Shown: positions 1-7,763 of the stretch, in pieces
How positions within the stretch are numbered: the first letter of the stretch is position 1
How the letters are laid out: the number at the start of each line of letters is the position of its first letter
NCBI RefSeq assembly: GCF_017872975.1
Contig: NZ_JAGGJP010000006.1
Span: forward strand, 62,001-126,000
Direction of reading: 5' to 3'
DNA: 64,000 nucleotides
DNA from: Rubellimicrobium aerolatum
Lineage (GTDB): Bacteria > Pseudomonadota > Alphaproteobacteria > Rhodobacterales > Rhodobacteraceae
Program-made: the position numbers and the translations under genes
The notes under the pieces: model-generated
Seen by the model: the letters and a program-made list of their open reading frames with translations, nothing else
The model's database searches: none
What the model was told of the DNA's origin: nothing

Positions 1-163
1 GGTCGGGGTAGAGGTGCGCTACGACTGGGGCAAGTCCGGGGCGCTGCGGCTGCGGATGGCCTACCTGCCCGAGCTAGGGGCGGCGCTGCTGCTGTCGCGG
101 GAGCCGGAGGGCCGGCCGGCGCGCGGCGCGGTGCCGGTGGCGCTGGAGCGGATGGGGGAGTGA
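1..163 (+). CDS. C-terminal end of an unidentified protein (partial)
   Basis: The window opens inside a reading frame that begins at base 2 and ends with TGA at 161-163, leaving about 53 residues. The fragment includes a run rich in Leu and Ala (around LPELGAALLLS) and ends ALERMGE. It stops one base before the ATG of the following methyltransferase, so the two are probably one transcript. I do not recognise the family from this tail, and the start lies outside the window. Confidence 0.6.
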   Translation, partial: VGVEVRYDWGKSGALRLRMAYLPELGAALLLSREPEGRPARGAVPVALERMGE

Positions 164-164
164 C

Positions 165-1010
165 ATGGCGAACGAGGATCAGGCGGAGTTCTGGAACGGC
201 GAGGTCGGGCGGCTCTGGACGGTCCACGAGCGGGCGCTGGAGGGGCTGACGGCGGAGGTCTCGGACCTCCTGCTCGGGCGGGCGGCGTCGGGGCCGGGCG
301 AGCGGGTGCTGGAGGTGGGCTGCGGCGGCGGCGCGCTGTCGGTCCGGCTGGCGCGGGCGGTCGCGCCGGGCGGGTCGGTGCTGGGGCTCGACATCTCGGG
401 GCCGCTGCTGGCGCGGGCGGAGGCGCGACGGGCGGCGGAGGGGGTGACGGGGCTGGCGTTCCGGCGGGACGACGCGCAGGTGGCGGCGCTGCCCCCGGCC
501 GGGTTCGACCTCGTGGCGTCGCAGTTCGGGTCGATGTTCTTCGCGGACCCGGTGGCGGCGTTCCGCAATCTGCGGGGGGCGCTGCGGCCCGGCGGGCGGA
601 TGGTGCTGGTCGCCTGGGGGCCGCTCTCGGGGAACCCGTTCTTCACGCTGGCGCGCGACGCCGCCGTGCGGCGGGTCGGGCCGCCGGTGGAGGTCACGCC
701 GGCGGGCGCGCCGGGGCCCTTTGCCTTCGCCGACGCGGGCCGGGTGGTCGGGCTGCTGGAGGCGGCGGGCTTCGCGGAGGTCCGGGGCGAGGGCGTGGCG
801 CTGCGGCTGCACCCGCCGGGCGGGGCGGAGGAGGTGGCGGGGCTGGCCACCTCGCTCGGCCCCGCCGTCCGCATCCTGGCGGCGGCGGAGGCCACCGAGG
901 CGGACCGGCGGGCGGTGCGCGAGGAACTGGCGGCGGCCTACCGGGCCTTTGCCACGCCCGAGGGCATCCGCATCCCGAGCGTGGTGAACCTGTTCGATGC
1001 GCGGGCCTGA
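165..1010 (+). CDS. Class I SAM-dependent methyltransferase
   Basis: This 281-residue protein has the Rossmann-type SAM-binding core: motif I VLEVGCGGG at about residues 48-56, the acidic end of strand 2 (LDIS, about 75-78), an RDDAQ stretch near 101-105 that usually positions the adenine, and FDLV at about 114-117. The layout matches the UbiE/Methyltransf_11-like family. The C-terminal part carries the substrate pocket and gives no clue to the acceptor, so the substrate is unknown. The ATG follows one base after the stop of the upstream frame, which suggests translational coupling. It converges on the glutaryl-CoA dehydrogenase gene with one base between the stops. Confidence 0.85.
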   Translation: MANEDQAEFWNGEVGRLWTVHERALEGLTAEVSDLLLGRAASGPGERVLEVGCGGGALSVRLARAVAPGGSVLGLDISGPLLARAEARRAAEGVTGLAFRRDDAQVAALPPAGFDLVASQFGSMFFADPVAAFRNLRGALRPGGRMVLVAWGPLSGNPFFTLARDAAVRRVGPPVEVTPAGAPGPFAFADAGRVVGLLEAAGFAEVRGEGVALRLHPPGGAEEVAGLATSLGPAVRILAAAEATEADRRAVREELAAAYRAFATPEGIRIPSVVNLFDARA

Positions 1011-1011
1011 G

Positions 1012-2262
1012 CTACTGGAAGGCCTGGAGCCCGGTCTGCGCGCGCCCGAGGATCAGGGCGTGCACGTCGTGGGTGCCTTCGTAGGTGTTCACCGTTTCCA
1101 GGTTGATCATGTGGCGCATCACCGGGAAGGCGTCGGAGATGCCGTTGCCTCCCAGCATGTCGCGGGCGGCGCGGGCGATGTCGAGCGCCTTGCCGCAGTT
1201 GTTGCGCTTCATCAAGGAGACGGATTCGGGCGAGGCGGTGCCCGCCTCCATCATGCGGCCAAGCGCGAGCGCCCCCTGGAGGCCAAGGGCGATGTCGGTC
1301 TGCATGTCGGCGAGCTTCTTCTGGAAGAGCTGGGTCTGGGCGAGGGGGCGGCCGAACTGCCGGCGGTCGAGGCCATACTGGCGGGCGGCGTGCCAGCAGG
1401 CCTCGGCCGCGCCCATCACGCCCCAGGCGATGCCGTAGCGGGCGCGGTTGAGGCAGCCGAAGGGACCCTTGAGGCCCTCGACGCCCGGAAGGAGCGCGTC
1501 CTCGGGGACCTCCACGTCGGCCAGGACGATCTGGCCGGTGGGGGAGGCGCGCAGGCTGAGCTTGCCGTCGATCCGGGGCGCGGAGAGGCCGGGGGTGCCC
1601 TTGTCGAGGACGAATCCCCGGATGCGGCCGCCATGCGCCTCGGACTTGGCCCAGACCACGAAGACGTCGGCCATCGGCGCGTTGCTGATCCAGGTCTTGG
1701 TGCCGTTCAGCAGATAGCCGTTCGCGGTCCTGCGGGCGCTGGTCCGCATCCCGCCGGGGTCGGAGCCGGCGTCGGGCTCGGTCAGGCCGAAGCAGCCGAT
1801 CAGGCTTCCGGCGGCGAGGCCGGGCAGGTAGCGGGCGCGCTGGGCGTCGGTGCCGTAGGCGTGGATCGGATACATGACCAGCGAGGACTGGACGGACATC
1901 ATCGAGCGGTAGCCGGAGTCGACCCGCTCCACCTCGCGCGCGACGAGCCCGTAGGACACGTAACCCGCGCCGAGGCCCCCGAAGGATTCGGGGATGGTGA
2001 CGCCGAGGAGGCCGGCCTCGCCCATCTCCGCGAAGATCGCCGGGTCGGCGGACTCCTCGGCGTAGGCCTGGCGGACGCGGGGGGCGAGGCGTCCTTCCGC
2101 GAAGCGGCGGGCGGCGTCGCGGAGCATCCGCTCGTCCTCGGAGAGCTGGTCTTCCAGCCGCAAGGGGTCGGTCCAGTCGAAGGAGGACAGGCCGGGGCCG
2201 TGGCCGGACGGGTCGGGGCTCGACGGGTTGGCGGGGGGGGCGATCCGCGTGGTCTCGTTCAT
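1012..2262 (-). CDS. gcdH: Glutaryl-CoA dehydrogenase
   Basis: This 416-residue acyl-CoA dehydrogenase family flavoprotein oxidises and decarboxylates glutaryl-CoA to crotonyl-CoA in lysine and tryptophan breakdown, passing electrons to ETF. Residues about 157-170 hold the FAD/substrate motif [14 protein letters not shown]. The C-terminal motif [16 protein letters not shown] carries the expected catalytic Glu (about residue 395), a signature that separates GcdH from many other acyl-CoA dehydrogenases. The start at 2262 was chosen over an upstream in-frame ATG because AGGAGG lies just before it and the length fits the family. No other lysine-catabolism gene is next to it. Confidence 0.93.
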   Translation of the reverse strand: MNETTRIAPPANPSSPDPSGHGPGLSSFDWTDPLRLEDQLSEDERMLRDAARRFAEGRLAPRVRQAYAEESADPAIFAEMGEAGLLGVTIPESFGGLGAGYVSYGLVAREVERVDSGYRSMMSVQSSLVMYPIHAYGTDAQRARYLPGLAAGSLIGCFGLTEPDAGSDPGGMRTSARRTANGYLLNGTKTWISNAPMADVFVVWAKSEAHGGRIRGFVLDKGTPGLSAPRIDGKLSLRASPTGQIVLADVEVPEDALLPGVEGLKGPFGCLNRARYGIAWGVMGAAEACWHAARQYGLDRRQFGRPLAQTQLFQKKLADMQTDIALGLQGALALGRMMEAGTASPESVSLMKRNNCGKALDIARAARDMLGGNGISDAFPVMRHMINLETVNTYEGTHDVHALILGRAQTGLQAFQ

Positions 2263-2461
2263 GGCGCGTCCTCCTGTTCGCGGGGAGGAGGGTAGGGACT
2301 GCAAGGCGGGGCCGCAATGGCGGGCGGGTGGGCCGGGTTATGCGCCGGGGGCGCGGCGCTATTGCCTAGCGGCGCGGGGGAAACCACGTGGGCTGCCATG
2401 CGTTGATCGCGGATCGCGCCGCCGCGCCGTCGGCGCGCGTCCGCCGGGAGGAAAGCAGTTC

Positions 2462-4567
2462 ATGACGACACGACCCATCCGCGCCACCACGGCGCTGATC
2501 GCCACCCTGTCGCTCCTCGTGCCGCCGGGGCCGCTGGTGCCCGAGGCGCGGGCCCAGGAGGGCGAGCAGCAGGCCTGCCCCGACGGCTCGGCGCCGCCCT
2601 GCGCCGAGGCGGAGGCGGGGCCCGAGGGCGGCGAGGCCGAGGCAGCGCCGGAGATCGAGGAGCCGGAGGCGGCGGCGGAGGAGGCTCCGGCGGAGGAAGC
2701 GCCCGCCGAGGAGGTCGAAGCCCCGACCGAGGCCCCGACCGAGGCCCCGACCGAGGCCCCGACCGAGGCTCCGACCGAGGCCCCGACCGAGGCGGAGGAC
2801 GATGCGGCACGGGCCGAGGAACAGGCTGCGGCTCAGGCGGAGGCCGAGGCTGCGGCGGAAGCGGAGTCTCGGGCCGAGGCGGAGCGGCAGGCGGCCGAGC
2901 AGGCGGCTGCGGCGGAAGCGCAGGCTCAGGCGGAAGCCGAGGCGGCGGCCGAGGCCGAGCGGCAGGCGGCGGATGACGCCGAGCGGCAGGCCGCCGAGGA
3001 GGCCGCCCGGGCCGAAGCGGAGGCGGCGGCTCAGGCCGAAGCCGAGGCGCAGGCGGCGGAAGCGGAGGCGGCGGAGGAGGCTGCCCGGGCCGAGGCGGAG
3101 GCCGAGGTGGCTCCCGCTGAGACGGGCGAGGAGCCGGCCGGGGCGGAGCCCGAGGCGCAGGCGGCCGAGGAGTCGGTGCCGGAGGCGGCTGCGGAGGACG
3201 CCGCCGATGTGGCTGCGGACGAGGCGGCGGATGAGTCGGCTTCGGACGAGGCGGCGGCTGCGGCTGCGGAAGCCGAGGCGACGGAATCGGAGAACCTGGA
3301 GGAGGCCGACCGCCGGGCCATCGCCGAGGCCGAGGCGCAGGCCCGCGCCGAGGCCGAGGCGGCCGCCGCCGAGGACGCGGCGGCTCGGGCCGGGGCGGAG
3401 GAGAGCGCCCGCGCCCAGGCCGACGAGGAGGCCGCCGAGGAGATGGCGCGCGCCGCCGAGGCGGAGGCGGAGGCCGAGGCGGCCCGCGAGGCGGCGGAAG
3501 CGGCCGAGGAGCGCGCCGTCGAGGCCGCCTCGGCCGAGGAGGAGCAGCCCGAGGGGGCCGAGGTCGAGGTCCGCACCATCGGCGCGGACGAGGTGCGCTC
3601 GGCCACGGAGGACTTCGCCACCGACCTGTCGGGCGAGGCGCGCAACGACGGCGACGACGAGGGCCTGAGCAACCTGGAGAAGGCGCTGCTGCTGGGCCTC
3701 GGCGCGGCGGCGGTGGGGACGTTCCTAGGCAACGGGCGCGAGGAGGTGGTGGCGAACTCGGGCGACCGGGTGGTGACGCGCAACGACCTGACCGGCGGCT
3801 ACGAGGTCTATCGCGACGACGACGCCATCCTGCGGCAGGCGGGGTCGCAGGTGCGGACCGAGAGTTTCCGCGACGGGTCCACGCGGACCTTCCTGACGCG
3901 CGAGGACGGGACGCAGGTCGTCACCGTCCGCGACGCCGAGGGCCGGGTGCTGCGGCGGGCGCGGGTGCTGCCGGACGGCAGCCAGGTGGAGCTGTTCAAC
4001 GACCTGGAGGCGTCGGAGCCTGTGGACGTGCGGCGGCTGCTGGACGAGGCGCCGCCGCCGGTGGTGGTGTCGTCGGGCGATCTCGACGTGGCGGAGCTGC
4101 GGGCGCTGCTGGACCGGGAAAGCGGCTACGATCCCGGGCGGCGCTTCACGCTCCGGCAGGTGCGCGAGATCGCGGCGGTGCGGAACCTCGTGCCGGCCAT
4201 CGACCTGCAGGTGAGCTTCCCGACGGGCTCGGCGGCGATTCCGGGGAACGAACTGTCGAATCTCGTGCGGATGGGGGTGCTGATCGAGGACTCGCTGGAG
4301 GCGAATCCCGGCGAGGTGTTCCTGATCGAGGGGCACACGGACGCGGTGGGCTCGGAGGCGGCGAACCTGGCGCTGTCGGACCGGCGGGCGGAGTCGGTGG
4401 CGCTGGCGCTGGCCGAGAACTTCGACATCCCGCCGGAGAACCTGGTGGTGCAGGGCTATGGCGAGGAGTTCCTGAAGGTGCGGACCGAAGGGCCGGAGGG
4501 CGACAACCGGCGGGCGACGCTGCGGCGGATCACGCCGCTCCTCGGGCTGGCGGTGGCCTCGCGCTGA
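2462..4567 (+). CDS. Exported OmpA-domain protein with a long Ala/Glu-rich region
   Basis: This 701-residue protein starts at the ATG preceded by GGGAGGAAAG. A signal peptide (cleavage probably after ARA near residue 31) is followed by about 350 residues made largely of Ala and Glu, with six tandem APTE units at about residues 87-110 and many EAEA/AEEA runs likely to form a long helix or stalk. A short hydrophobic stretch, LLLGLGAAAVGTFLG, lies near residues 405-425, then a segment rich in charged beta-like repeats. The C-terminal OmpA/MotB-type peptidoglycan-binding domain runs from about 580 to the end and has the motifs LIEGHTDAVGS, LSDRRAESV and NRRATLRR. It probably links the outer membrane or periplasm to peptidoglycan. 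It stands alone between gcdH and a terminator. Confidence 0.85.
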   Translation: MTTRPIRATTALIATLSLLVPPGPLVPEARAQEGEQQACPDGSAPPCAEAEAGPEGGEAEAAPEIEEPEAAAEEAPAEEAPAEEVEAPTEAPTEAPTEAPTEAPTEAPTEAEDDAARAEEQAAAQAEAEAAAEAESRAEAERQAAEQAAAAEAQAQAEAEAAAEAERQAADDAERQAAEEAARAEAEAAAQAEAEAQAAEAEAAEEAARAEAEAEVAPAETGEEPAGAEPEAQAAEESVPEAAAEDAADVAADEAADESASDEAAAAAAEAEATESENLEEADRRAIAEAEAQARAEAEAAAAEDAAARAGAEESARAQADEEAAEEMARAAEAEAEAEAAREAAEAAEERAVEAASAEEEQPEGAEVEVRTIGADEVRSATEDFATDLSGEARNDGDDEGLSNLEKALLLGLGAAAVGTFLGNGREEVVANSGDRVVTRNDLTGGYEVYRDDDAILRQAGSQVRTESFRDGSTRTFLTREDGTQVVTVRDAEGRVLRRARVLPDGSQVELFNDLEASEPVDVRRLLDEAPPPVVVSSGDLDVAELRALLDRESGYDPGRRFTLRQVREIAAVRNLVPAIDLQVSFPTGSAAIPGNELSNLVRMGVLIEDSLEANPGEVFLIEGHTDAVGSEAANLALSDRRAESVALALAENFDIPPENLVVQGYGEEFLKVRTEGPEGDNRRATLRRITPLLGLAVASR
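2720..2791 (+). repeat. Six tandem 12-bp repeats inside the OmpA-domain gene
   Basis: Six head-to-tail copies of GCCCCGACCGAG encode APTE repeats. Five copies are identical and the fifth (2768-2779) has one C to T change. Such in-frame arrays can expand or contract by slippage or unequal recombination. Confidence 0.9.
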
Positions 4568-4574
4568 ACGGGTG

Positions 4575-4600
4575 GGGGGTCGCGGGCGCGGCCCCCTTTT
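4575..4600 (+). terminator. Rho-independent terminator after the OmpA-domain gene
   Basis: A GC-rich hairpin (arms GGGGGTCGC and GCGGCCCCC, with one G-T pair) is followed directly by TTTT, 7 bases after the stop codon. Confidence 0.7.
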
Positions 4601-4650
4601 CACGCGCGGGTCGGGGCCTTATCTGTGGGGCCTGACCTGGAGGCCCCCCG

Positions 4651-5010
4651 ATGTTCTCGATCCCCGGAAAGCAGGCCGTGACCCTGACCCCCGCCGCCGC
4701 GCGGCAGATCGCCCGCATGATGGAGCGGGAGGGGCGGACGGGCCTGCGCGTGGGCGTCAAGAAGGGCGGCTGCGCGGGCATGGAATACACCATGGACTGG
4801 GCCGAGACGGTCAACCCGCTCGACGAGGTGGTGGAGCAGGACGGCGCGCGGGTGATGATCGCGCCCATGGCGCAGATGTTCCTGATCGGCACGGTGATCG
4901 ACTACGAAATGTCGCTGCTTGAGGCCGGGTTCCGGTTCCGCAACCCCAACGTCGTGGAGGCCTGCGGCTGCGGCGAGTCGGTCAAGTTCGCGGACGCGCC
5001 CGCGCGCTGA
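4651..5010 (+). CDS. A-type iron-sulfur cluster carrier (IscA/SufA/ErpA family)
   Basis: This 119-residue protein of the HesB/IscA fold takes part in building or delivering Fe-S clusters in the cytoplasm. The three family cysteines are present: C41 in KKGGCAGMEY, and C105 and C107 in the C-terminal EACGCGES. The length is typical. It lies between the OmpA gene's terminator and tpiA, away from a visible suf operon, so I cannot say which A-type subtype it is. Many alphaproteobacteria keep one such gene apart from the suf cluster. The [4Fe-4S] sulfite reductase, APS/PAPS reductase and IspG encoded in this window are plausible clients, but that is inference. Confidence 0.9.
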   Translation: MFSIPGKQAVTLTPAAARQIARMMEREGRTGLRVGVKKGGCAGMEYTMDWAETVNPLDEVVEQDGARVMIAPMAQMFLIGTVIDYEMSLLEAGFRFRNPNVVEACGCGESVKFADAPAR

Positions 5011-5069
5011 CCCTTCCCGCCGTCCGGGCCCGCTGCTAACCCTGTCCCGCCGCCAACGGAGGGATCGGG

Positions 5070-5834
5070 ATGCGCCGCAAGCTTGCCGCCGGGAACTGGA
5101 AGATGAACGGGACGGCCGCGAGCCTGTCCGAGGTGGAGGCGCTGATCGCCGCTCATCCTTCGCCGGGAGTGGAGATCCTGCTTTGCCCGCCGGCGACGCT
5201 GGTCGGGCGGCTGGCGGCTCTGAAGGGGCAGCATTCGCTGATGGTCGGCGGGCAGGACTGCCACGCCAAGGCCTCGGGGGCGCATACGGGCGACGTGGCG
5301 GCGGCGCAGCTCGCCGATGCCGGGGCAACCCATGTCATCGTCGGCCATTCGGAGCGGCGGGCGGACCATGGCGAGAGCGACGAGGCGGTGGCGGACAAGG
5401 CGCGGGCGGCCTGGAGCGCGGGGCTCGTCGCGGTGATCTGCCTGGGCGAGACGCTGGCCGAGCGCGAGGCGGGGCGGACGCTGGAGGTCGTGGGGCGTCA
5501 GCTCGACGCGAGCGTGCCAGAAGGGGCGACGGGGCTCAACACCGTGGTCGCGTATGAGCCGGTGTGGGCCATCGGGACCGGGCTCACGCCGACGAGTGAG
5601 CAGATCGCCGAGGTGCACGACTTCCTGCGGTCGCGGCTGTCGGCGCGGCTGGGAGCGGACGCGGCCCATGTGCGGCTGCTCTATGGCGGCAGCGTGAAGG
5701 CATCGAACGCCGCCGAGATCTTCGCCATCCCCGAAGTGGATGGGGCGCTGGTGGGGGGCGCGAGCCTCAGGGCCGCCGACTTCTCGCCCATCGTCAAGGC
5801 GTTGGAGCAGGCGGCGGAGATCGAGCTGCCCTGA
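5070..5834 (+). CDS. tpiA: Triose-phosphate isomerase
   Basis: This 254-residue TIM-barrel enzyme interconverts dihydroxyacetone phosphate and glyceraldehyde 3-phosphate. The catalytic set is complete: AGNWKMNG with N9 and K11, the electrophilic His in VGHSERR (H93), and the base Glu in [11 protein letters not shown] (E163). The phosphate-binding LLYGGSVK follows near residue 208. AACGGAGGGATCGGG precedes the ATG. Its TGA overlaps the ATG of the P450 gene (TGATG), so the two are likely cotranslated, an unusual pairing for a glycolytic gene. Confidence 0.97.
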   Translation: MRRKLAAGNWKMNGTAASLSEVEALIAAHPSPGVEILLCPPATLVGRLAALKGQHSLMVGGQDCHAKASGAHTGDVAAAQLADAGATHVIVGHSERRADHGESDEAVADKARAAWSAGLVAVICLGETLAEREAGRTLEVVGRQLDASVPEGATGLNTVVAYEPVWAIGTGLTPTSEQIAEVHDFLRSRLSARLGADAAHVRLLYGGSVKASNAAEIFAIPEVDGALVGGASLRAADFSPIVKALEQAAEIELP

Positions 5835-7006
5835 TGCTGCGGCTGTCGCAGGCGCCGACCGATCCGGCCTTCGTCCAGGACCCTTATCCGTTCTACGACC
5901 GCGCGCGGGCAGGGGGCGACCTGTTCTGGTGGGAGGAGTACGGCCTTCCCTGCGCCGTGTCGCACCGGGCGGTGGCGGCGCTGCTGCGCGACCGGCGGCT
6001 CGGGCGGGAGGCGCCGGCGGAGATGGCGACGGGCTGGCCCGGGCACGTCCGGCCCTTCTACGACATCGAGGCCCATTCGATGCTGGAGCTGGAGCCGCCC
6101 CGGCACACGCGGCTGCGTGGGCTGGTGCTGCGGGCCTTCACCTCGCGGCGGATCGCGGCGATGGGACCAGAGATCGCGGCGCTTTGCGATCGGCTGATCG
6201 ACGGGTTCCCGGAGGGGACGTTCGACCTGCTCGACGCCTATGGGCGGGTGATCCCGGTGGTGGTGATCGCGCGGCTGCTGGGGGTGCCGGAGGAGCGCGC
6301 GGGCGATCTGCTGCGCTGGTCGAACGCTATGGTGGCGATGTACCAGGCGCGGCGGACGCGGGAGGTCGAGGACGCGGCGGTGGAGGCGGCGCTCGCGTTC
6401 CGGGGCTTCGTCGAGGAGACGATCGCGGCGCGGCGGACGCGGCCAGGGGACGACCTGCTGACGCACCTGATCGCGGCGGAGGAGGCGGGGGAGCGGCTCT
6501 CGACCGACGAACTGGTGACGACCTGCATCCTGCTGCTGAACGCCGGGCACGAGGCGACCGTGCACACGATGGGGAACGGCGCCAAGGCTCTGCTGGAGCA
6601 TGAGGTTCGGGATGTAACCGAAGCTGCCGTCGAGGAGATCCTGCGGTTCGACCCGCCGCTGCATATGTTCACGCGCTGGGTCTACGAGGACGTGGAGCTG
6701 TTCGGGCATCCGTTCCGGCGGGGGGATCGGGTGGCGCTGCTGCTTGGGGCGGCGAATCGCGATCCGCTGGCCTATGCCGGGCCGGGGCAGTTCGACCCGG
6801 CGCGGGAGGGGCCGGCGAACGTGGCCTTCGGCGGCGGCATCCACTTCTGCGTGGGGGCGCCGCTGGCGCGGCTGGAGTTGGTGATCGGACTCGGGCGGCT
6901 GTTCGAGCGGTGTCCGGGGCTGCGGCTGGCCGAGGCGCCGCGCTATGGGGACGTGTATCACTTTCGCGGGCTGGAGCGGTTGGTCGTGACGACCGGCGGC
7001 GCGTGA
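5834..7006 (+). CDS. Cytochrome P450
   Basis: This 390-residue soluble bacterial-type P450 has an I-helix oxygen-activation motif, AGHEAT, at residues 237-242. The usual acid/Thr pair is present as E240-A241-T242, the K-helix ExxR falls at 268-271 (EILR), and the haem-binding loop FGGGIHFCVGAPLAR has C339 as thiolate ligand. The length and the His in place of Gly before Glu recall CYP families common in actinobacteria and alphaproteobacteria. The substrate cannot be read from sequence. No ferredoxin or ferredoxin reductase is adjacent, so electrons must come from elsewhere; the fpr-like gene at 12440 is one possible source. The start overlaps the tpiA stop. Confidence 0.93.
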   Translation: MLRLSQAPTDPAFVQDPYPFYDRARAGGDLFWWEEYGLPCAVSHRAVAALLRDRRLGREAPAEMATGWPGHVRPFYDIEAHSMLELEPPRHTRLRGLVLRAFTSRRIAAMGPEIAALCDRLIDGFPEGTFDLLDAYGRVIPVVVIARLLGVPEERAGDLLRWSNAMVAMYQARRTREVEDAAVEAALAFRGFVEETIAARRTRPGDDLLTHLIAAEEAGERLSTDELVTTCILLLNAGHEATVHTMGNGAKALLEHEVRDVTEAAVEEILRFDPPLHMFTRWVYEDVELFGHPFRRGDRVALLLGAANRDPLAYAGPGQFDPAREGPANVAFGGGIHFCVGAPLARLELVIGLGRLFERCPGLRLAEAPRYGDVYHFRGLERLVVTTGGA

Positions 7007-7069
7007 ACCTTGGGCCGGTGGCTGGAGAGCCGCGCACCCTACGGAGGCCGTCGCTGGCCGGAGAGCGAA

Positions 7070-7134
7070 GGGCGGGCTTCAGCCCGCCATGGGGGCGCTG
7101 GCGGCGCGGTCGTGTAGCGGGCTGAAGCCCGCCC
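7070..7134. repeat. Paired inverted palindromes (REP-like doublet, copy 1)
   Basis: GGGCGGGCTTCAGCCCGC (7070-7087) and its exact reverse complement GCGGGCTGAAGCCCGCCC (7117-7134) face each other across 29 bases. Each arm is also nearly self-complementary (GGCGGGCT / AGCCCGCC). The doublet sits between the convergent P450 and Lrp genes. A second doublet of the same design lies at 51389-51447. Confidence 0.8.
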
Positions 7135-7158
7135 AACGGCGGATCGGGGTGGTGGTCG

Positions 7159-7620
7159 TCACAGCGGCAGGGCCGCCGTGCTCTTGATCTCCTCCATCGA
7201 CAGCAGCGCGGTCACGGTGTGGATGCGGACCTCGGAGATGAGGGCCTGATAGAAGGTGTCGTAGGCGCGGGCGTTCCTGACCCGCACCTTCAGGATATAG
7301 TCGATGTCGCCGGCAAGGCGGTGGGCCTCCTGCACCTCGGGGCGGGCGCGTAGGGTGGCGAGGAAGCGGCGCTGCCAGTCGGCCTCGTGCTCCGACGTGC
7401 GGATGAGGACGAAGAAGGTCGCCTCGAAGCCCAGCGCCTCGGCGTCGAGCAGGACGGTCTGCTGGCGGATGATCCCGGCCTCGCGCATCCGCTTGATGCG
7501 GTTCCAGACGGGGGTCTTGGAGGAGCCCACGGCGCGGGCGATCTCGTCGAGCGAGCGGCCCGCGTCGGCCTGCATCTCGCGCAGGATTTTCCGGTCGGTG
7601 TCGTCGGGGGAGAACGTCAT
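7159..7620 (-). CDS. Lrp/AsnC-family transcriptional regulator
   Basis: This 153-residue protein has an N-terminal winged helix-turn-helix (about residues 5-60: DRKILREMQADAGRSLDEIA, then SSKTPVWNRIKRM) and a C-terminal RAM/ligand-binding domain (from about 65; GDIDYILKVRV near 107). The start at 7620 is preceded by CCGGAG at proper spacing. An in-frame ATG at 7647 would add nine residues but lies inside a perfect palindrome that looks like an operator. The gene is divergent from the cysG-led operon, and in related genomes an Lrp-type gene often holds this place, so it probably controls sulfur assimilation and itself. The effector is unknown. Confidence 0.9.
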   Translation of the reverse strand: MTFSPDDTDRKILREMQADAGRSLDEIARAVGSSKTPVWNRIKRMREAGIIRQQTVLLDAEALGFEATFFVLIRTSEHEADWQRRFLATLRARPEVQEAHRLAGDIDYILKVRVRNARAYDTFYQALISEVRIHTVTALLSMEEIKSTAALPL

Positions 7621-7641
7621 TCTCGGCTCCGGGGGAAAGCG

Positions 7642-7653
7642 GGACATATGTCC
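7642..7653. promoter_or_regulatory. Candidate operator GGACATATGTCC between the Lrp gene and cysG
   Basis: A perfect 12-bp palindrome, GGACATATGTCC. The related half-site sequence CGTATGTCC occurs at 7674-7682, and GGGACA at 7713-7718 falls between the -35-like and -10-like boxes of the cysG promoter. This clustering in the divergent spacer suggests binding of the adjacent Lrp-type regulator. Confidence 0.4.
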
Positions 7654-7701
7654 TGGCTGGCGTGCTGGGGCGAACGTATGTCCTTATCTGCTACGCACAA
7701 T

Positions 7702-7730
7702 GGCAATTTTGCGGGACAAAGTTCTATATT
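7702..7730 (+). promoter_or_regulatory. Candidate cysG operon promoter
   Basis: A good -10 box TATATT (7725-7730) lies 17 bases after a weak -35-like GGCAAT (7702-7707). GGGACA lies in the spacer. The start codon of cysG is 33 bases downstream. The surrounding 60 bases are clearly more AT-rich than the genes either side. Confidence 0.4.
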
Positions 7731-7763
7731 GGGCGAACGATAGAGACGTGGCGGAGTCGGCCG

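Noticed and set aside
2720-2791. CRISPR-like array
   Set aside because: The 12-bp units are directly adjacent with no spacers, in frame, and encode APTE repeats.
2802-3668. An Arg-rich open frame over the OmpA-domain gene
   Set aside because: It is the shifted reading of the Ala/Glu-rich codons (GAGGCG read as RR/RG). No ribosome site.
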